DNA of 51,295 nucleotides from Paraburkholderia heleia NBRC 101817 (GCF_000739775.1 NZ_BBJH01000060.1:1-51295), one strand, 5' to 3'. Shown: positions 25,359-33,886, numbered from the stretch's first letter. Notes: generated from the sequence alone by a model not told the origin. Numbers and translations are program-made.

Positions 25359-25829
25359 CTACTTCGCGGTCTTACGCGCAGCGCTCTTGCGCGCGGGCCT
25401 CTTCACGGCCGGCGCGGCGGCTTCTTCGTCTTCGTCCTCGTCATCGATCGGCTCGCTCGGGCGCGCGCCCACGAAGCCCGTGTTGGCCGCGAGCTTCACG
25501 CGCACCGGCTTGTCGCCCCAGATTTCCTCGAGGTTGTAGTACTGGCGCAGCGCGGGCTGGAGGATGTGGACGACCGCGTCGCCGCAATCCACCAGCACCC
25601 ATTCGCCGATGTCCTCGCCTTCGGTGCTCACGATGTCGCCGCCGGCTTCCTTGACCTTCTCGCGCACGCTGTTGGCGAGCGCCTTGGTCTGGCGGTTCGA
25701 CGTGCCGCTCGCGACGACTACGCGGTCGAACAGCTCGGTCAGATGGCTCGTGTTGAAGACGCGGATGTCCTGGGCCTTGACGTCTTCGAGACCGTCGACG
25801 ATGGCGCGTTGAAGTTTGCGGATGTCCAT
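25359..25829 (-). CDS. rsfS: ribosome silencing factor RsfS
   Basis: RsfS binds ribosomal protein L14 and blocks joining of the subunits in slow growth or starvation. From ATG 25829 the product is 156 aa. The Iojap domain is seen as DGLEDVKAQDIRVFN, FDRVVVASGTSNRQTKALA, EGEDIGEWVLVDCGD and HILQPALRQYYNLEEIWGD. After residue 118 there is a tail with an acidic block (DDEDEDEEAA) followed by a basic Lys/Arg/Ala block, longer than in E. coli RsfS (105 aa). The gene starts 2 bases after the nadD stop, so translation is coupled. Confidence 0.95.
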   Translation of the reverse strand: MDIRKLQRAIVDGLEDVKAQDIRVFNTSHLTELFDRVVVASGTSNRQTKALANSVREKVKEAGGDIVSTEGEDIGEWVLVDCGDAVVHILQPALRQYYNLEEIWGDKPVRVKLAANTGFVGARPSEPIDDEDEDEEAAAPAVKRPARKSAARKTAK

Positions 25830-25831
25830 AG

Positions 25832-26578
25832 TTACCCGTGATGCAGATAGAGATGATGTTGAAGGATATAGTCCCACACGGCCGCGGGAAGCTTGTCGGC
25901 GGCGGTGCCGCGACGTTGCCCGCTTGCCACGCAGGCCGGCAGGTCGCGCCGGATTTCGGTCGCCGAAACGTCGAGCGCGAGCGTTTCGTCGACCAGCAGG
26001 TGGCCGTGCGGCGTGGTCGCAAGCGCGTGGGCGCCCGCGCGGCGCGCGGCCGCTTCGCGCGCGACCTCGGGAGGCAGCGCCGCGAAGTCGAAGCCGGGGC
26101 GGCTCGCCACGCCCAGATGCGCGAGCGCGAAAAGCTCGCGCCATTCGTGCCACGAATCGAGGTGCAGCAGCTGATCGGCGCCCATTAACAGCGTGAGCGC
26201 CGCTTTCGCGTTGCGCGCGCTGCCATCGGCGTCGCGCTGCGCGCGCCAGCGGCGCAGCGTGTCGACCGTGTAGGTCGGCCCGTTGTGCTCGATTTCGTCG
26301 GCGTCCACCGTCACCGTCACGCCCGGCAGCACAAGCGAGGCAGCGGCGGCACGCGTCATGGCGAGCCGATGCTGCGCCGCGGTAACGCCCGGCTTTTGCC
26401 ACGGTTGCCCGGCGGGCAGCAGGATCAGCTCGTTCAGGCCCAGTACGCGCGCAAAATGACGCGCGAGAGAGAGGTGGCCTTCGTGGATCGGATCGAAGGT
26501 GCCGCCGAGCAGCCCGACGCGCCGTTCGAGCGCGTTGGGCGGGACGGTGAAAGCTGGCTTCACGGCGTGAGACGTCAC
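25832..26578 (-). CDS. nadD: nicotinate-nucleotide adenylyltransferase
   Basis: NadD makes deamido-NAD from nicotinate mononucleotide and ATP. The conserved part begins with RRVGLLGGTFDPIHEGHLSL, which holds the nucleotidyltransferase HxGH-type motif, and ends with SATEIRRDL. I chose the GTG at 26578 (248 aa), just upstream of the hemF stop at 26583; a second GTG at 26563 is also possible, and neither has a strong Shine-Dalgarno sequence. The longer open frame to 26824 overlaps hemF and is a shadow. Its position between hemF and rsfS is conserved in this group of bacteria. Confidence 0.93.
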   Translation of the reverse strand: MTSHAVKPAFTVPPNALERRVGLLGGTFDPIHEGHLSLARHFARVLGLNELILLPAGQPWQKPGVTAAQHRLAMTRAAAASLVLPGVTVTVDADEIEHNGPTYTVDTLRRWRAQRDADGSARNAKAALTLLMGADQLLHLDSWHEWRELFALAHLGVASRPGFDFAALPPEVAREAAARRAGAHALATTPHGHLLVDETLALDVSATEIRRDLPACVASGQRRGTAADKLPAAVWDYILQHHLYLHHG

Positions 26579-26582
26579 GGCG

Positions 26583-27518
26583 TCAGACCCAGTCGCGCAC
26601 TGGCAGGAAGTCGCTGTAGAGGCGCGCTTCCGGCGTGCCCGGCTGCGGCTGCCAGTCGTAGCGCCACGTGGCGCCCGGCGGCATCGACATGAGGATCGAT
26701 TCCGTGCGGCCGCCGCTTTGCAGGCCGAAATGCGTGCCGCGGTCCCAGACCAGGTTGAATTCGACGTAGCGGCCGCGCCGGTACGCCTGGAATTCGCGTT
26801 CGGCTTCGCCATAGGGCGTCGCACGGCGCTTTTCGATGATCGGCAGATACGCCTTCAGGAAGCCGTCGCCTACGCTGCGCAGCATGGCGAACGCCTCGTC
26901 GAAGCCGCCGGTGGCGTAATCGTCGAAGAAAATGCCGCCCACACCGCGCGCTTCGTTGCGGTGCTTCAGGAAAAAGTACTCGTCGCACCAGCGCTTGAAG
27001 CGCGGGTACAGGTCTGCGCCATAGGGGGCGAGGGCGTCGCGGCACACGCGGTGAAAGTGCTGCGCGTCTTCCTCGAAGCCGTAGTAGGGCGTGAGGTCCA
27101 TGCCGCCGCCGAACCAGAACACCGGCGCCTCGCCCGCCCGGGTGGCGAGCAGCATGCGCACGTTCATATGCACGGTCGGGCAATACGGATTGCGCGGATG
27201 CAGCACGAGCGAAACCCCCATCGCCTCGAAGCCGCGGCCGTTGAGTTCGGGGCGCGCTGCCGTGGCCGAGGGCGGCAAGGCGTCGCCGGAAACGTCGGAC
27301 AAGCCGATGCCGCCGCGCTCGAAGAACGCGCCGCCTTCGATGATGCGCGTGCAGCCGCCGCCGCGCAGCTTCTCGCCGAGGCCGCGCTGCCAGTTGTCCG
27401 TGGCGAACGGCTGGCCATCGAAGGCGCCGAGCGTGTCGGCGATCTGCGTCTGCAAGCTGGCCAGCCAGGCGCGGACGGCGGCGCTGTCGGGGGAGGCGCG
27501 GTTAGGGGTGTCGGTCAT
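26583..27518 (-). CDS. hemF: oxygen-dependent coproporphyrinogen III oxidase
   Basis: HemF decarboxylates coproporphyrinogen III to protoporphyrinogen IX using oxygen, in haem synthesis. The 311-aa protein shows the family motifs ARPELNGRGFEAMGVSLVLH, PTVHMNVRM, FWFGGGMDLTPYYGFEEDA and GGIFFDDYATGGFD, and ends near YDWQPQPGTPEARLYSDFL. The length is typical. It lies 326 bases downstream of purD and runs directly into nadD. Because a 326-base gap precedes it, it may have its own promoter. Confidence 0.97.
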   Translation of the reverse strand: MTDTPNRASPDSAAVRAWLASLQTQIADTLGAFDGQPFATDNWQRGLGEKLRGGGCTRIIEGGAFFERGGIGLSDVSGDALPPSATAARPELNGRGFEAMGVSLVLHPRNPYCPTVHMNVRMLLATRAGEAPVFWFGGGMDLTPYYGFEEDAQHFHRVCRDALAPYGADLYPRFKRWCDEYFFLKHRNEARGVGGIFFDDYATGGFDEAFAMLRSVGDGFLKAYLPIIEKRRATPYGEAEREFQAYRRGRYVEFNLVWDRGTHFGLQSGGRTESILMSMPPGATWRYDWQPQPGTPEARLYSDFLPVRDWV

Positions 27519-27844
27519 CGATAAAATGGGGACGGCAGCGCGCGGGCGCTGGAATCGTGTTATTCGTCAGGTGATTCGTCGGGTTGCCCGGATAGACCGC
27601 CCAAGGCGGCCTGACAGCGGCAGTGTAGCGCCGATTGGCGCGAGGCCCGGCGCCAACGGCGGCCGCGCGGGCTGCGTGCGGTGCGCTCAGACTGCCGCGC
27701 GGGTTGGCTCGCGCTGGACGGCCTGGCGGCGCGCGCGAACGGCCAGCCGAAGAAGCCGTGAGAGCGCCGTTGCGCGGCGCCGGAAGGCCGCCGCTTCCTT
27801 TGGGGGCGCATCGAAAAGCGGGCGGCCCCGGCAAAGCGCTGCGC
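27519..27844. other. 326-base gap between purD and hemF
   Basis: No credible gene is visible; short open frames are Arg/Ser/Ala-rich. Minus-strand hairpin-forming sequence (GCCGCCCGCTT with AAGCGGCGGC, about 27785-27824, one bulge) lies soon after the purD stop, and a minus-strand TACACT (27622-27627) could be a weak -10 for hemF. Neither is strong. Confidence 0.4.
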
Positions 27845-29119
27845 CTACTGCTTGCGCCCCGCGGCGCGATAGCCGATGTCGTTGCGATACTGCATGCCGT
27901 CGAACGAGATGCGGTTCACGGTCTCGTACGCCACGTTCTGCGCGCTGCGCACCGAATCGGCGAGACCCACCACGCACAGCACGCGGCCGCCCGAGGTCAC
28001 GAGCTTGCCGTCCACCATCTGCGTACCCGCGTGGAACGTCACCGAATCGGCGGTTTCGGCGGGGATTTCGCTGATGCGGTCGCCCTTGCGCGGCGTGTCC
28101 GGATAGTTGTGCGCGGCGAGCACGACGCCGAGTGCCGTGCGGCGGTCCCATTCGAGCTCGACCTGGTTGAGCGTGCCGGCGATGGCGTGCTCCACGACCT
28201 TCGAGAAGTCGCCCTTCAGGCGCGCCATGATCGGCTGCGTTTCGGGGTCGCCCATGCGGCAGTTGAATTCGAGCGTCTTCGGGTTGCCCTGCGCGTCGAT
28301 CATCAGACCGGCATAGAGGAAGCCCGTATAGCGGATGCCTTCCTTCTCCATGCCCGCCACGGTCGGCAGGATGATTTCGCGCATCACGCGTGCGTGCAGC
28401 TGCGGCGTGACGATCGGTGCGGGCGAATAGGCGCCCATGCCGCCCGTGTTGGGGCCCTGGTCGCCGTCGTGCAGACGCTTGTGGTCCTGGCTCGAGGCGA
28501 GCGCGAGCACGTGCTTGCCGTCCACCATGACGATGAAGCTCGCTTCCTCGCCCGCGAGGAACTCCTCGATCACCACGCGCGCGCCGGCGTCGCCGAGCTT
28601 GTTGTCGGCGAGCATCATGTCGATGGCCTGGTGCGCTTCTTCCAGCGACATCGCCACGACCACGCCCTTGCCGGCAGCCAGGCCGTCGGCCTTGATGACG
28701 ATGGGCGCGCCGTGCTTCTCGACGTAGGCGTGCGCGGACGTGGCGTCCGAGAAGGTCTCGTAGGCGGCGGTCGGGATGTTGTGGCGCTTCATGAACGCCT
28801 TGGCGAAGTCCTTCGAGCTTTCGAGCTGCGCGGCTTCCTTCGACGGGCCGAACACCTTCAGGCCGCGCTGGCGGAACACGTTGACGATGCCCGCGGCGAG
28901 CGGCGCTTCCGGGCCGACCACCGTGAGGGCGACGCCTTCGCGCTCGGCGAAATCGGCGAGCTCGTGGATGTCCGTGATGTCGACGTTGGCGAGCCGCTCG
29001 TCCTGCGCGGTGCCGCCGTTACCGGGTGCGACGTAGACGAGCTGCACGCGCGGCGCCTGCGCGAGCTTCCACGCCAGCGCATGTTCGCGGCCGCCAGAAC
29101 CGACGACGAGTAACTTCAT
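27845..29119 (-). CDS. purD: phosphoribosylamine-glycine ligase (GAR synthetase)
   Basis: PurD joins phosphoribosylamine and glycine with ATP to give GAR, the substrate of PurT encoded at 2028-3251. The 424-aa protein begins MKLLVVGSGGREHALAWKL, carries the ATP-grasp domain (GAPIVIKADGLAAGKGVVVA), and has DHKRLHDGDQGPNTGGMGAY and EFNCRMGDPETQ, all diagnostic. The length is standard. It is downstream of yebC with a stem-loop between them, so transcription may be partly separated. Confidence 0.97.
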   Translation of the reverse strand: MKLLVVGSGGREHALAWKLAQAPRVQLVYVAPGNGGTAQDERLANVDITDIHELADFAEREGVALTVVGPEAPLAAGIVNVFRQRGLKVFGPSKEAAQLESSKDFAKAFMKRHNIPTAAYETFSDATSAHAYVEKHGAPIVIKADGLAAGKGVVVAMSLEEAHQAIDMMLADNKLGDAGARVVIEEFLAGEEASFIVMVDGKHVLALASSQDHKRLHDGDQGPNTGGMGAYSPAPIVTPQLHARVMREIILPTVAGMEKEGIRYTGFLYAGLMIDAQGNPKTLEFNCRMGDPETQPIMARLKGDFSKVVEHAIAGTLNQVELEWDRRTALGVVLAAHNYPDTPRKGDRISEIPAETADSVTFHAGTQMVDGKLVTSGGRVLCVVGLADSVRSAQNVAYETVNRISFDGMQYRNDIGYRAAGRKQ

Positions 29120-29154
29120 GAGAATCCCCGAAAGACCAAGACCAGAAACAGTTG

Positions 29155-29179
29155 CGGCCGGCGCACAGTGCGCCGGCCG
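29155..29179 (-). terminator. stem-loop between yebC and purD
   Basis: CGGCCGGCGCA (29155-29165) pairs perfectly with TGCGCCGGCCG (29169-29179) around a 3-base loop, 87 bases after the yebC stop. The following CAACTGTTT is only weakly T-rich, so it may be a partial terminator or an mRNA-stabilising hairpin. Confidence 0.5.
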
Positions 29180-29265
29180 TGAAAATCGCTTGCGGGAGGC
29201 GGGGCCGAAGCACGGCCCAAGCCGAACCTGAGCCTGGCCTGAGCGCGGCCTCCCGGGCCGATGCC

Positions 29266-29994
29266 TTATTCCTCGGCGATCGACGCGTTGGTGTACACCT
29301 CCTGGACGTCGTCCAGGTTTTCGAGGGCGTCGAGCAGCTTTTGCATCTTCACGGCGTCGTCGCCCGTGAATTCGACCTCGTTCTGCGGCTTCATCGTGAC
29401 TTCGGCCATTTCCGCCTTGAAGCCTGCGGCTTCGAGCGCGGTCTTCACCTTCGTGAAGTCGAACGGCGGGCAGACCACTTCGATCGAGCCGTCGTCGTTC
29501 GTCACGACGTCGTCGGCGCCCGCTTCGAGCGCGGCGTTCATGAGCTCGTCTTCGGGCGTGCCCGGCGCGAACACGAACTGGCCGACGTGATCGAACATGA
29601 ACGCCACCGAGCCGTCCGTGCCCATGTTGCCGCCGAATTTCGAGAACGCGTGGCGCACTTCCGCGACCGTGCGGGTGCGGTTGTCGGTCATCGTGTCGAC
29701 GATGACGGCCGCGCCGCCGATGCCGTAGCCTTCGTAGCGGATTTCCTCGTAGTTCGCGCCGTCCACACCGCCCACGCCGCGCTGGATGGCGCGGTTGATG
29801 TTGTCCTTGGGCATGTTGGCGTCGTACGCCTTGTCCACAGCCAGACGCAGGCGCGGGTTCGAGTCGATTTCGCCGCCGCCCATGCGCGCCGCGACCTGGA
29901 TTTCCTTGATGAGCCGCGTCCAGACCTTGCCGCGCTTCGCGTCAGCAGCAGCCTTCTTGTGCTTGATGTTGGCCCATTTCGAATGACCCGCCAT
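29266..29994 (-). CDS. yebC: YebC/PmpR-family protein (TACO1 type)
   Basis: The family includes DNA-binding regulators (PmpR) and proteins now linked to translation of proline-rich stretches. From ATG 29994 the product is 242 aa, with AGGT/GGAGAAAGG upstream. It starts MAGHSKWANIKHKKAAADAK, the hallmark of the family, and contains DNMPKDNINRAIQ-like sequence, EIRYEGYGIGGAAVIVDTMT and NRTRTVAEVRHAFSK. The C-terminus has the usual acidic stretch. A longer frame to 30018 adds 8 residues without support. Genes for purine and haem synthesis follow. Confidence 0.95.
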   Translation of the reverse strand: MAGHSKWANIKHKKAAADAKRGKVWTRLIKEIQVAARMGGGEIDSNPRLRLAVDKAYDANMPKDNINRAIQRGVGGVDGANYEEIRYEGYGIGGAAVIVDTMTDNRTRTVAEVRHAFSKFGGNMGTDGSVAFMFDHVGQFVFAPGTPEDELMNAALEAGADDVVTNDDGSIEVVCPPFDFTKVKTALEAAGFKAEMAEVTMKPQNEVEFTGDDAVKMQKLLDALENLDDVQEVYTNASIAEE

Positions 29995-30371
29995 ACCTTT
30001 CTCCGTCTCACGCGCCATGCGCGTGCAGTGTGCAATGTGCTGTTGTCGTTGCGATGTTCCCGGGCGCGGCCTTCGTGCGTCGCCCGCACGGCGCGCGTGA
30101 TTCAGCGCGCGCCTCGCCCGTCGCGTCCGTCATGCCCGCGCAGCACGATGTGCCGGCAGGACTGGACGCAGCGCCCGTTCAGGTGGATCTGAATTTTATC
30201 ACGCCGGGACCGCCCGGCTTCGCCTGCCCAGGTGACGCCACGCGCGACGATTGCCGGTTACGCCGGCCGCGGAGGGCGCTAACGGGGCGGGATCGTGTGC
30301 GCCCGCGCGAGGCGGGGAGGGGCGAGGGCGGCCAGTCTTCCCGGCCGCCCCTCGGCAACCGTGCGCGGCTG
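29995..30371. other. 377-base gap between upp and yebC
   Basis: The gap holds the upp-side hairpin (30324-30353) and, nearer yebC, an AT-rich patch (ATTTTATC, 30193-30200) that reads GATAAAAT on the minus strand and could be a yebC -10. No gene is credible. Confidence 0.45.
30324..30353 (-). terminator. hairpin downstream of upp
   Basis: GAGGGCGGCC (30324-30333) pairs with GGCCGCCCCTC (30343-30353) with one bulged base, 18 bases past the upp stop. No T-run follows. Confidence 0.45.
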
Positions 30372-31022
30372 TTAGTTCTTCGTGCCGAAAAGCCGGTCGC
30401 CGGCGTCACCGAGGCCCGGGACGATGTAGGCGTGCCCGTTCAGATGCGAATCGAGCGACGCCACGTAGAGCTTCACGTCCGGGTGGGCCTTCTGGAACAC
30501 ATCGACGCCTTCGGGCGCGGCCACGAGGGCGAGGAACAGGATGCGCTCGCCGGGCACGCCGCGGCGCTTGAGCACGTCGATGGCGTGCGCCGCCGAGTAG
30601 CCCGTCGCGACCATCGGATCGCAGAGGATGAAGGTGCGGTCCTCGAGGTCGGGCAGGCGCACGAGATACTCGACCGGGCGGTGGTCGTCGGCGCGATACA
30701 CGCCGATATGACCGACGCGCGCGGAGGGCACCAGTTCGAGCAGGCCGTCGGACATGCCCACGCCCGCGCGCAGCACGGGCACGATGGCGAGCTTCTTGCC
30801 CGCGATCACCGGCGCATCGATTTCGACGAGCGGCGTCTGCACGCGGCGCGACGCGACCGGCAGGTCGCGCGTGATTTCATAGCCCATCAGCAGCGTGATC
30901 TCGCGCAGCAGCTCGCGGAACGTGCGCGTGGACGTGTCCTTGTCGCGCATATGCGTGAGCTTGTGCTGGATCAGCGGGTGATCGAGGATGAAGAGATTCG
31001 GGAAACGGCTGTCCTGTTTCAT
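30372..31022 (-). CDS. upp: uracil phosphoribosyltransferase
   Basis: Upp salvages uracil to UMP using PRPP. The 216-aa protein from ATG 31022 shows FILDHPLIQHKLTHMRD, FRELLREITLLMGYE, the VLRAGVGMSDGLL flexible-loop region and the PRPP-binding motif CDPMVATGYSA, ending LGDAGDRLFGTKN as in close relatives. A longer frame to 31142 is Arg/Pro-rich and not conserved. The Shine-Dalgarno sequence is weak. A minus-strand TATACT (31182-31187) about 160 bases upstream may be its -10. Confidence 0.96.
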   Translation of the reverse strand: MKQDSRFPNLFILDHPLIQHKLTHMRDKDTSTRTFRELLREITLLMGYEITRDLPVASRRVQTPLVEIDAPVIAGKKLAIVPVLRAGVGMSDGLLELVPSARVGHIGVYRADDHRPVEYLVRLPDLEDRTFILCDPMVATGYSAAHAIDVLKRRGVPGERILFLALVAAPEGVDVFQKAHPDVKLYVASLDSHLNGHAYIVPGLGDAGDRLFGTKN

Positions 31023-31393
31023 GACGGGGCGCACGAGGCTGCAAGGTGATCGGGGAATCGGTCGTGCCGTTGCCGCGAGCCCGACGCTCAGGCTCGGGTT
31101 GCGCGGCGGCGGCGGCCACGGCCCGCGGCGCGCCGCAAGCACTCAAGCCTTGCGAGGGCGCCGGGCCGCGCTACAGGCGCAAGTATACCGTTAAGCATGC
31201 GCGCATCGGCGCGCGCATTGCGCGTTGCGACGCGACTGCGCGGACCGGTTGCCGGGCCGCGCCTGCGGCCTTCCACGCGTCGCGCCCGATTCTTCTAGAA
31301 TCCCAAAAAAGGTCGCAGGGCGGCGCGGCGCAGGGCCTGGCCGTGTCCACCCTGTCACAGGACGGTCATCCACGCAAAAAGGACACGAAAACG
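31023..31393. other. 371-base divergent promoter region between upp and the SDR gene
   Basis: I see a minus-strand TATACT (31182-31187) that may serve upp, and a plus-strand TAGAAT (31296-31301) that may serve the SDR-mgsA-qor group. The -35 elements are weak in both cases. No gene is credible. Confidence 0.4.
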
Positions 31394-32173
31394 ATGGACA
31401 TGGGCATCGCAGGACGTAACGCGCTGGTGTGCGCGGCCAGCAAGGGGCTCGGGCGCGGCTGCGCCGAGGCGCTCGCCGCCGAAGGCGTCAACGTGACGAT
31501 CGTCGCGCGCACCGCGCAGACGCTGGAGGAAACCGCCGCGCAGATCCGCAGGAGCACGGGCGTGGACGTCAAGGCGGTGGCCTGCGACATCACGACCGAA
31601 GCGGGCCGCGCCGCCGCGCTCGCGGCGTGTCCGTCGCCCGACATTCTGGTGAACAACGCCGGCGGCCCGCCGCCGGGCGACTTCCGCAAGTACACCCACG
31701 AGGCGTGGATCGCGGCGCTCGAAGCGAACATGCTCACGCCGATCGCGCTGATCCAGGCCACCATCGACGCCATGATCGCGCGCGGCTTCGGGCGCATCGT
31801 CAACATCACGAGTTCCTCGGTGAAGGCGCCGATCGACGTGCTCGGCCTCTCGAACGGCGCGCGCTCGGGTCTCACGGGCTTCGTCGCGGGCGTGGCGCGC
31901 CAGGTCGCGGCCACGGGCGTCACGATCAACAACCTGCTGCCGGGCGCGTTCGACACCGACCGCATCCAGGCCACCATCGTCGCGCAGGCGAAGGCAAGCC
32001 AGATTTCGGAAGAGGAGGCGCGCTCGCGCCGCATGAAGACAATTCCGGCCGGACGTTTCGGCACGCCCGAGGAATTCGGCCGCGCCTGCGCGTTCCTTTG
32101 CAGCGTGCATGCGGGCTATATCACCGGGCAGAACTGGCTGATCGACGGCGGCGCTTATCCAGGTACTTATTGA
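31394..32173 (+). CDS. short-chain dehydrogenase-like protein lacking the usual Tyr-Lys catalytic pair
   Basis: The 259-aa product has the Rossmann fold of SDR proteins, but the cofactor motif reads CAASKGLGRG, in place of TGxxxGxG. NNAGG and the Ser region (VNITSSSVK) are kept, while the YxxxK catalytic pair is absent: the equivalent stretch is LGLSNGARSGLTGF. A known subgroup of BKR-like SDR proteins lacks a perfect match to both motifs, so this is probably a genuine family trait and not decay. LPGAFDTDRI and the C-terminal LIDGGAYPGTY look intact. Whether it is a reductase is unclear. The next genes, mgsA and qor, follow on the same strand. Confidence 0.85.
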   Translation: MDMGIAGRNALVCAASKGLGRGCAEALAAEGVNVTIVARTAQTLEETAAQIRRSTGVDVKAVACDITTEAGRAAALAACPSPDILVNNAGGPPPGDFRKYTHEAWIAALEANMLTPIALIQATIDAMIARGFGRIVNITSSSVKAPIDVLGLSNGARSGLTGFVAGVARQVAATGVTINNLLPGAFDTDRIQATIVAQAKASQISEEEARSRRMKTIPAGRFGTPEEFGRACAFLCSVHAGYITGQNWLIDGGAYPGTY

Positions 32174-32268
32174 GTCGGCGCCGGGCAGCCGCGGCGCCCG
32201 GCGCGCCGCCTCACGACACGCCTCACGACTATTCAGCACGCAAACCACACGTCAAGGAGACTTACGCC

Positions 32269-32658
32269 ATGCCAACCCGCGTCGCATTGATTGCACACGA
32301 CCACAAGAAGGACGACATCGTCAAGCTGGCGAGCGAATACGTCGATACGCTGCGTCACTGCGAGATCATCGCGACCGGCACGACCGGCTCGCGTATCGAA
32401 GCCGCGACGGGCATCAACGTCGAGCGCATGCTTTCGGGCCCGCATGGCGGCGACCTGCAGATCGGTGCGCGGCTCGCGGAAGGCAACGTCGATATCGTGA
32501 TCTTCCTGCGCGACCCGATGACTCCGCAGCCGCACGAACCCGACATCAACGCGCTCGTGCGCGCATGCGACGTACACGACGTGCCGTGCGCAACGAACAT
32601 TTCGACGGCGCGCATGCTGCTCGACGTGCTCACGCTGCGCCAGAAAAACGCGGTCTGA
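32269..32658 (+). CDS. mgsA: methylglyoxal synthase
   Basis: MgsA converts dihydroxyacetone phosphate to methylglyoxal and phosphate, a bypass that relieves sugar-phosphate build-up. From ATG 32269 (CAAGGAGA upstream) the product is 129 aa. It starts VALIAHDHKKDDIV and shows the phosphate-binding TGTTGSRIE, SGPHGGDLQIGA and the FLRDPMTPQPHEPDI segment holding a catalytic Asp. E. coli MgsA is 152 aa; the shorter form is common. The next gene, qor, is 59 bases away and could act on reactive carbonyl or quinone products. Confidence 0.95.
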   Translation: MPTRVALIAHDHKKDDIVKLASEYVDTLRHCEIIATGTTGSRIEAATGINVERMLSGPHGGDLQIGARLAEGNVDIVIFLRDPMTPQPHEPDINALVRACDVHDVPCATNISTARMLLDVLTLRQKNAV

Positions 32659-32717
32659 AGCGCGCGCCGCGTAGCCCGATTTCAGGAAACCAGCCAGGAC
32701 AACACCAAGGAGACGTG

Positions 32718-33692
32718 ATGACCAAGGCAATCCGATACGACAAGACCGGCGGCCCCGAAGTGATGAAGTGGGTGGATGTCGACGTGGGCGAGCCGGGCGA
32801 GGGCGAGGTGCGCTTGCGCCAGAGCGCATGCGGCCTCAACTACATCGACGTGTATTTCCGCAGCGGGCTCTATCCGCAGCCACTGCCCGCCGGGCTCGGC
32901 ATGGAAGCGGCCGGCGAGGTGACGGCGGTGGGCAAAGGCGTGAGCGCGCTCAAAGCGGGCGACCGCGTGGCTTACGTCGCGCGTCCGCCGGGTGCCTATG
33001 CGCAGGAGCGCGTGCTGCGCGCCGACCAGGTGATCAAGCTGCCCGACGGGATCAGCGACGAAGCGGCGGCCTCGATCATGCTGCAAGGCCTCACCGCCCA
33101 ATATCTCCTGCGCCGCACGTATCGCGTGAAGGCCGGCGACACCATCCTCATCCAGGCGGCGGCGGGCGGCGTGGGCCTGCTCGTGTGCCAGTGGGCGAAG
33201 GCGCTGGGCGCGACCGTGATCGGCACCGTGGGTTCGGACGAGAAGGCCGCGATCGCGAAGGCGCACGGCTGCGATCATCCGGTCGTCTACACGCGCGAGG
33301 ACTTCACGGCGCGCGTGCGCGAGATCACGAACGGTGCGGGCGTGCCCGTGGTGTACGACTCGATCGGCAAGGACACCTACACGAAGTCGCTCGACTGCCT
33401 CGCGCCGCTCGGCATGTTCGTGAGCTTCGGCAACGCGTCGGGGCCGCTGCCGCCGATCGATTCGTCGGAGTTCGCCGGGCGCGGCTCGCTCTTTTTCACG
33501 CGCCCGACGCTCTTCACCTATATCGCGAAGCGCGCCGACTACGAGGCGAATGCCGCCGAACTGTTCGACGTGGTCGCCTCGGGCAAGGTCAGGACGTCGA
33601 TCAACCAGCGCTATGCACTCAAGGATGTCGGCCTGGCGCATGCCGGGCTCGAAGCGCGCAAGACCACGGGTTCGACCATCCTGATCCCGTGA
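32718..33692 (+). CDS. qor: NADPH:quinone oxidoreductase, zinc-free MDR family
   Basis: The 324-aa protein is a zinc-independent medium-chain reductase that reduces quinones or enones with NADPH. It begins KAIRYDKTGGPEVMKW, has GLNYIDVYFRSGLYP, and the nucleotide motif AAAGGVG near residue 152 in the Rossmann fold. No zinc-ligand Cys cluster of alcohol dehydrogenases is seen. It ends in KTTGSTILIP, as in QorA. AAGGAGACGTG precedes ATG 32718. It is the last gene of the SDR-mgsA-qor group and is followed by a strong terminator. Confidence 0.94.
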   Translation: MTKAIRYDKTGGPEVMKWVDVDVGEPGEGEVRLRQSACGLNYIDVYFRSGLYPQPLPAGLGMEAAGEVTAVGKGVSALKAGDRVAYVARPPGAYAQERVLRADQVIKLPDGISDEAAASIMLQGLTAQYLLRRTYRVKAGDTILIQAAAGGVGLLVCQWAKALGATVIGTVGSDEKAAIAKAHGCDHPVVYTREDFTARVREITNGAGVPVVYDSIGKDTYTKSLDCLAPLGMFVSFGNASGPLPPIDSSEFAGRGSLFFTRPTLFTYIAKRADYEANAAELFDVVASGKVRTSINQRYALKDVGLAHAGLEARKTTGSTILIP

Positions 33693-33777
33693 CGTAACCA
33701 TCGACGCACTGCCGCGCCGCATGGCGCATGCCATCGGCGCCGGCGCATTGATTCGAGCTTTACGTTTCCTGACTCCG

Positions 33778-33801
33778 TCATGGAGACCCTCATGGAGACC
33801 C
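33778..33801 (+). repeat. 12-bp tandem duplication before the qor terminator
   Basis: TCATGGAGACCC occurs twice in succession (33778-33789, 33790-33801), right ahead of the terminator stem. Confidence 0.9.
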
Positions 33802-33802
33802 C

Positions 33803-33837
33803 AAAGGCGCGCAACGCCAACGTTGCGCGCCTTTTTT
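33803..33837 (+). terminator. strong Rho-independent terminator after qor
   Basis: AAAGGCGCGCAACG (33803-33816) pairs with CGTTGCGCGCCTTT, followed by a T-run to 33837. It isolates qor from kdp. Confidence 0.95.
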
Positions 33838-33876
33838 CCTTTTGCCCCGTACCGTGATCGCGCCCGCGTTTACGCG

Positions 33877-33886
33877 TTTTTTATAC
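33877..33886 (+). promoter_or_regulatory. candidate KdpE box / kdp promoter
   Basis: TTTTTTATAC in an otherwise GC-rich region resembles the T-rich KdpE target of E. coli (TTTTTATAC core). It lies about 84 bases ahead of the first small ORF of the kdp operon. The match to E. coli is from memory and short. Confidence 0.4.

Noticed and set aside
26579..26824. Upstream extension of nadD
   Set aside because: It overlaps hemF in another frame and is Arg/Ser-rich; the conserved NadD sequence starts after the GTG at 26578.
27635..29113. Plus-strand frame of 492 codons over purD
   Set aside because: Antisense to purD, which has complete ATP-grasp motifs. Composition is that of a shadow frame.
33787..33860. 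Tiny ORF starting in the 12-bp repeat and running through the qor terminator
   Set aside because: The start lies in a duplicated sequence and the ORF traverses a strong terminator, so it is unlikely to be translated.
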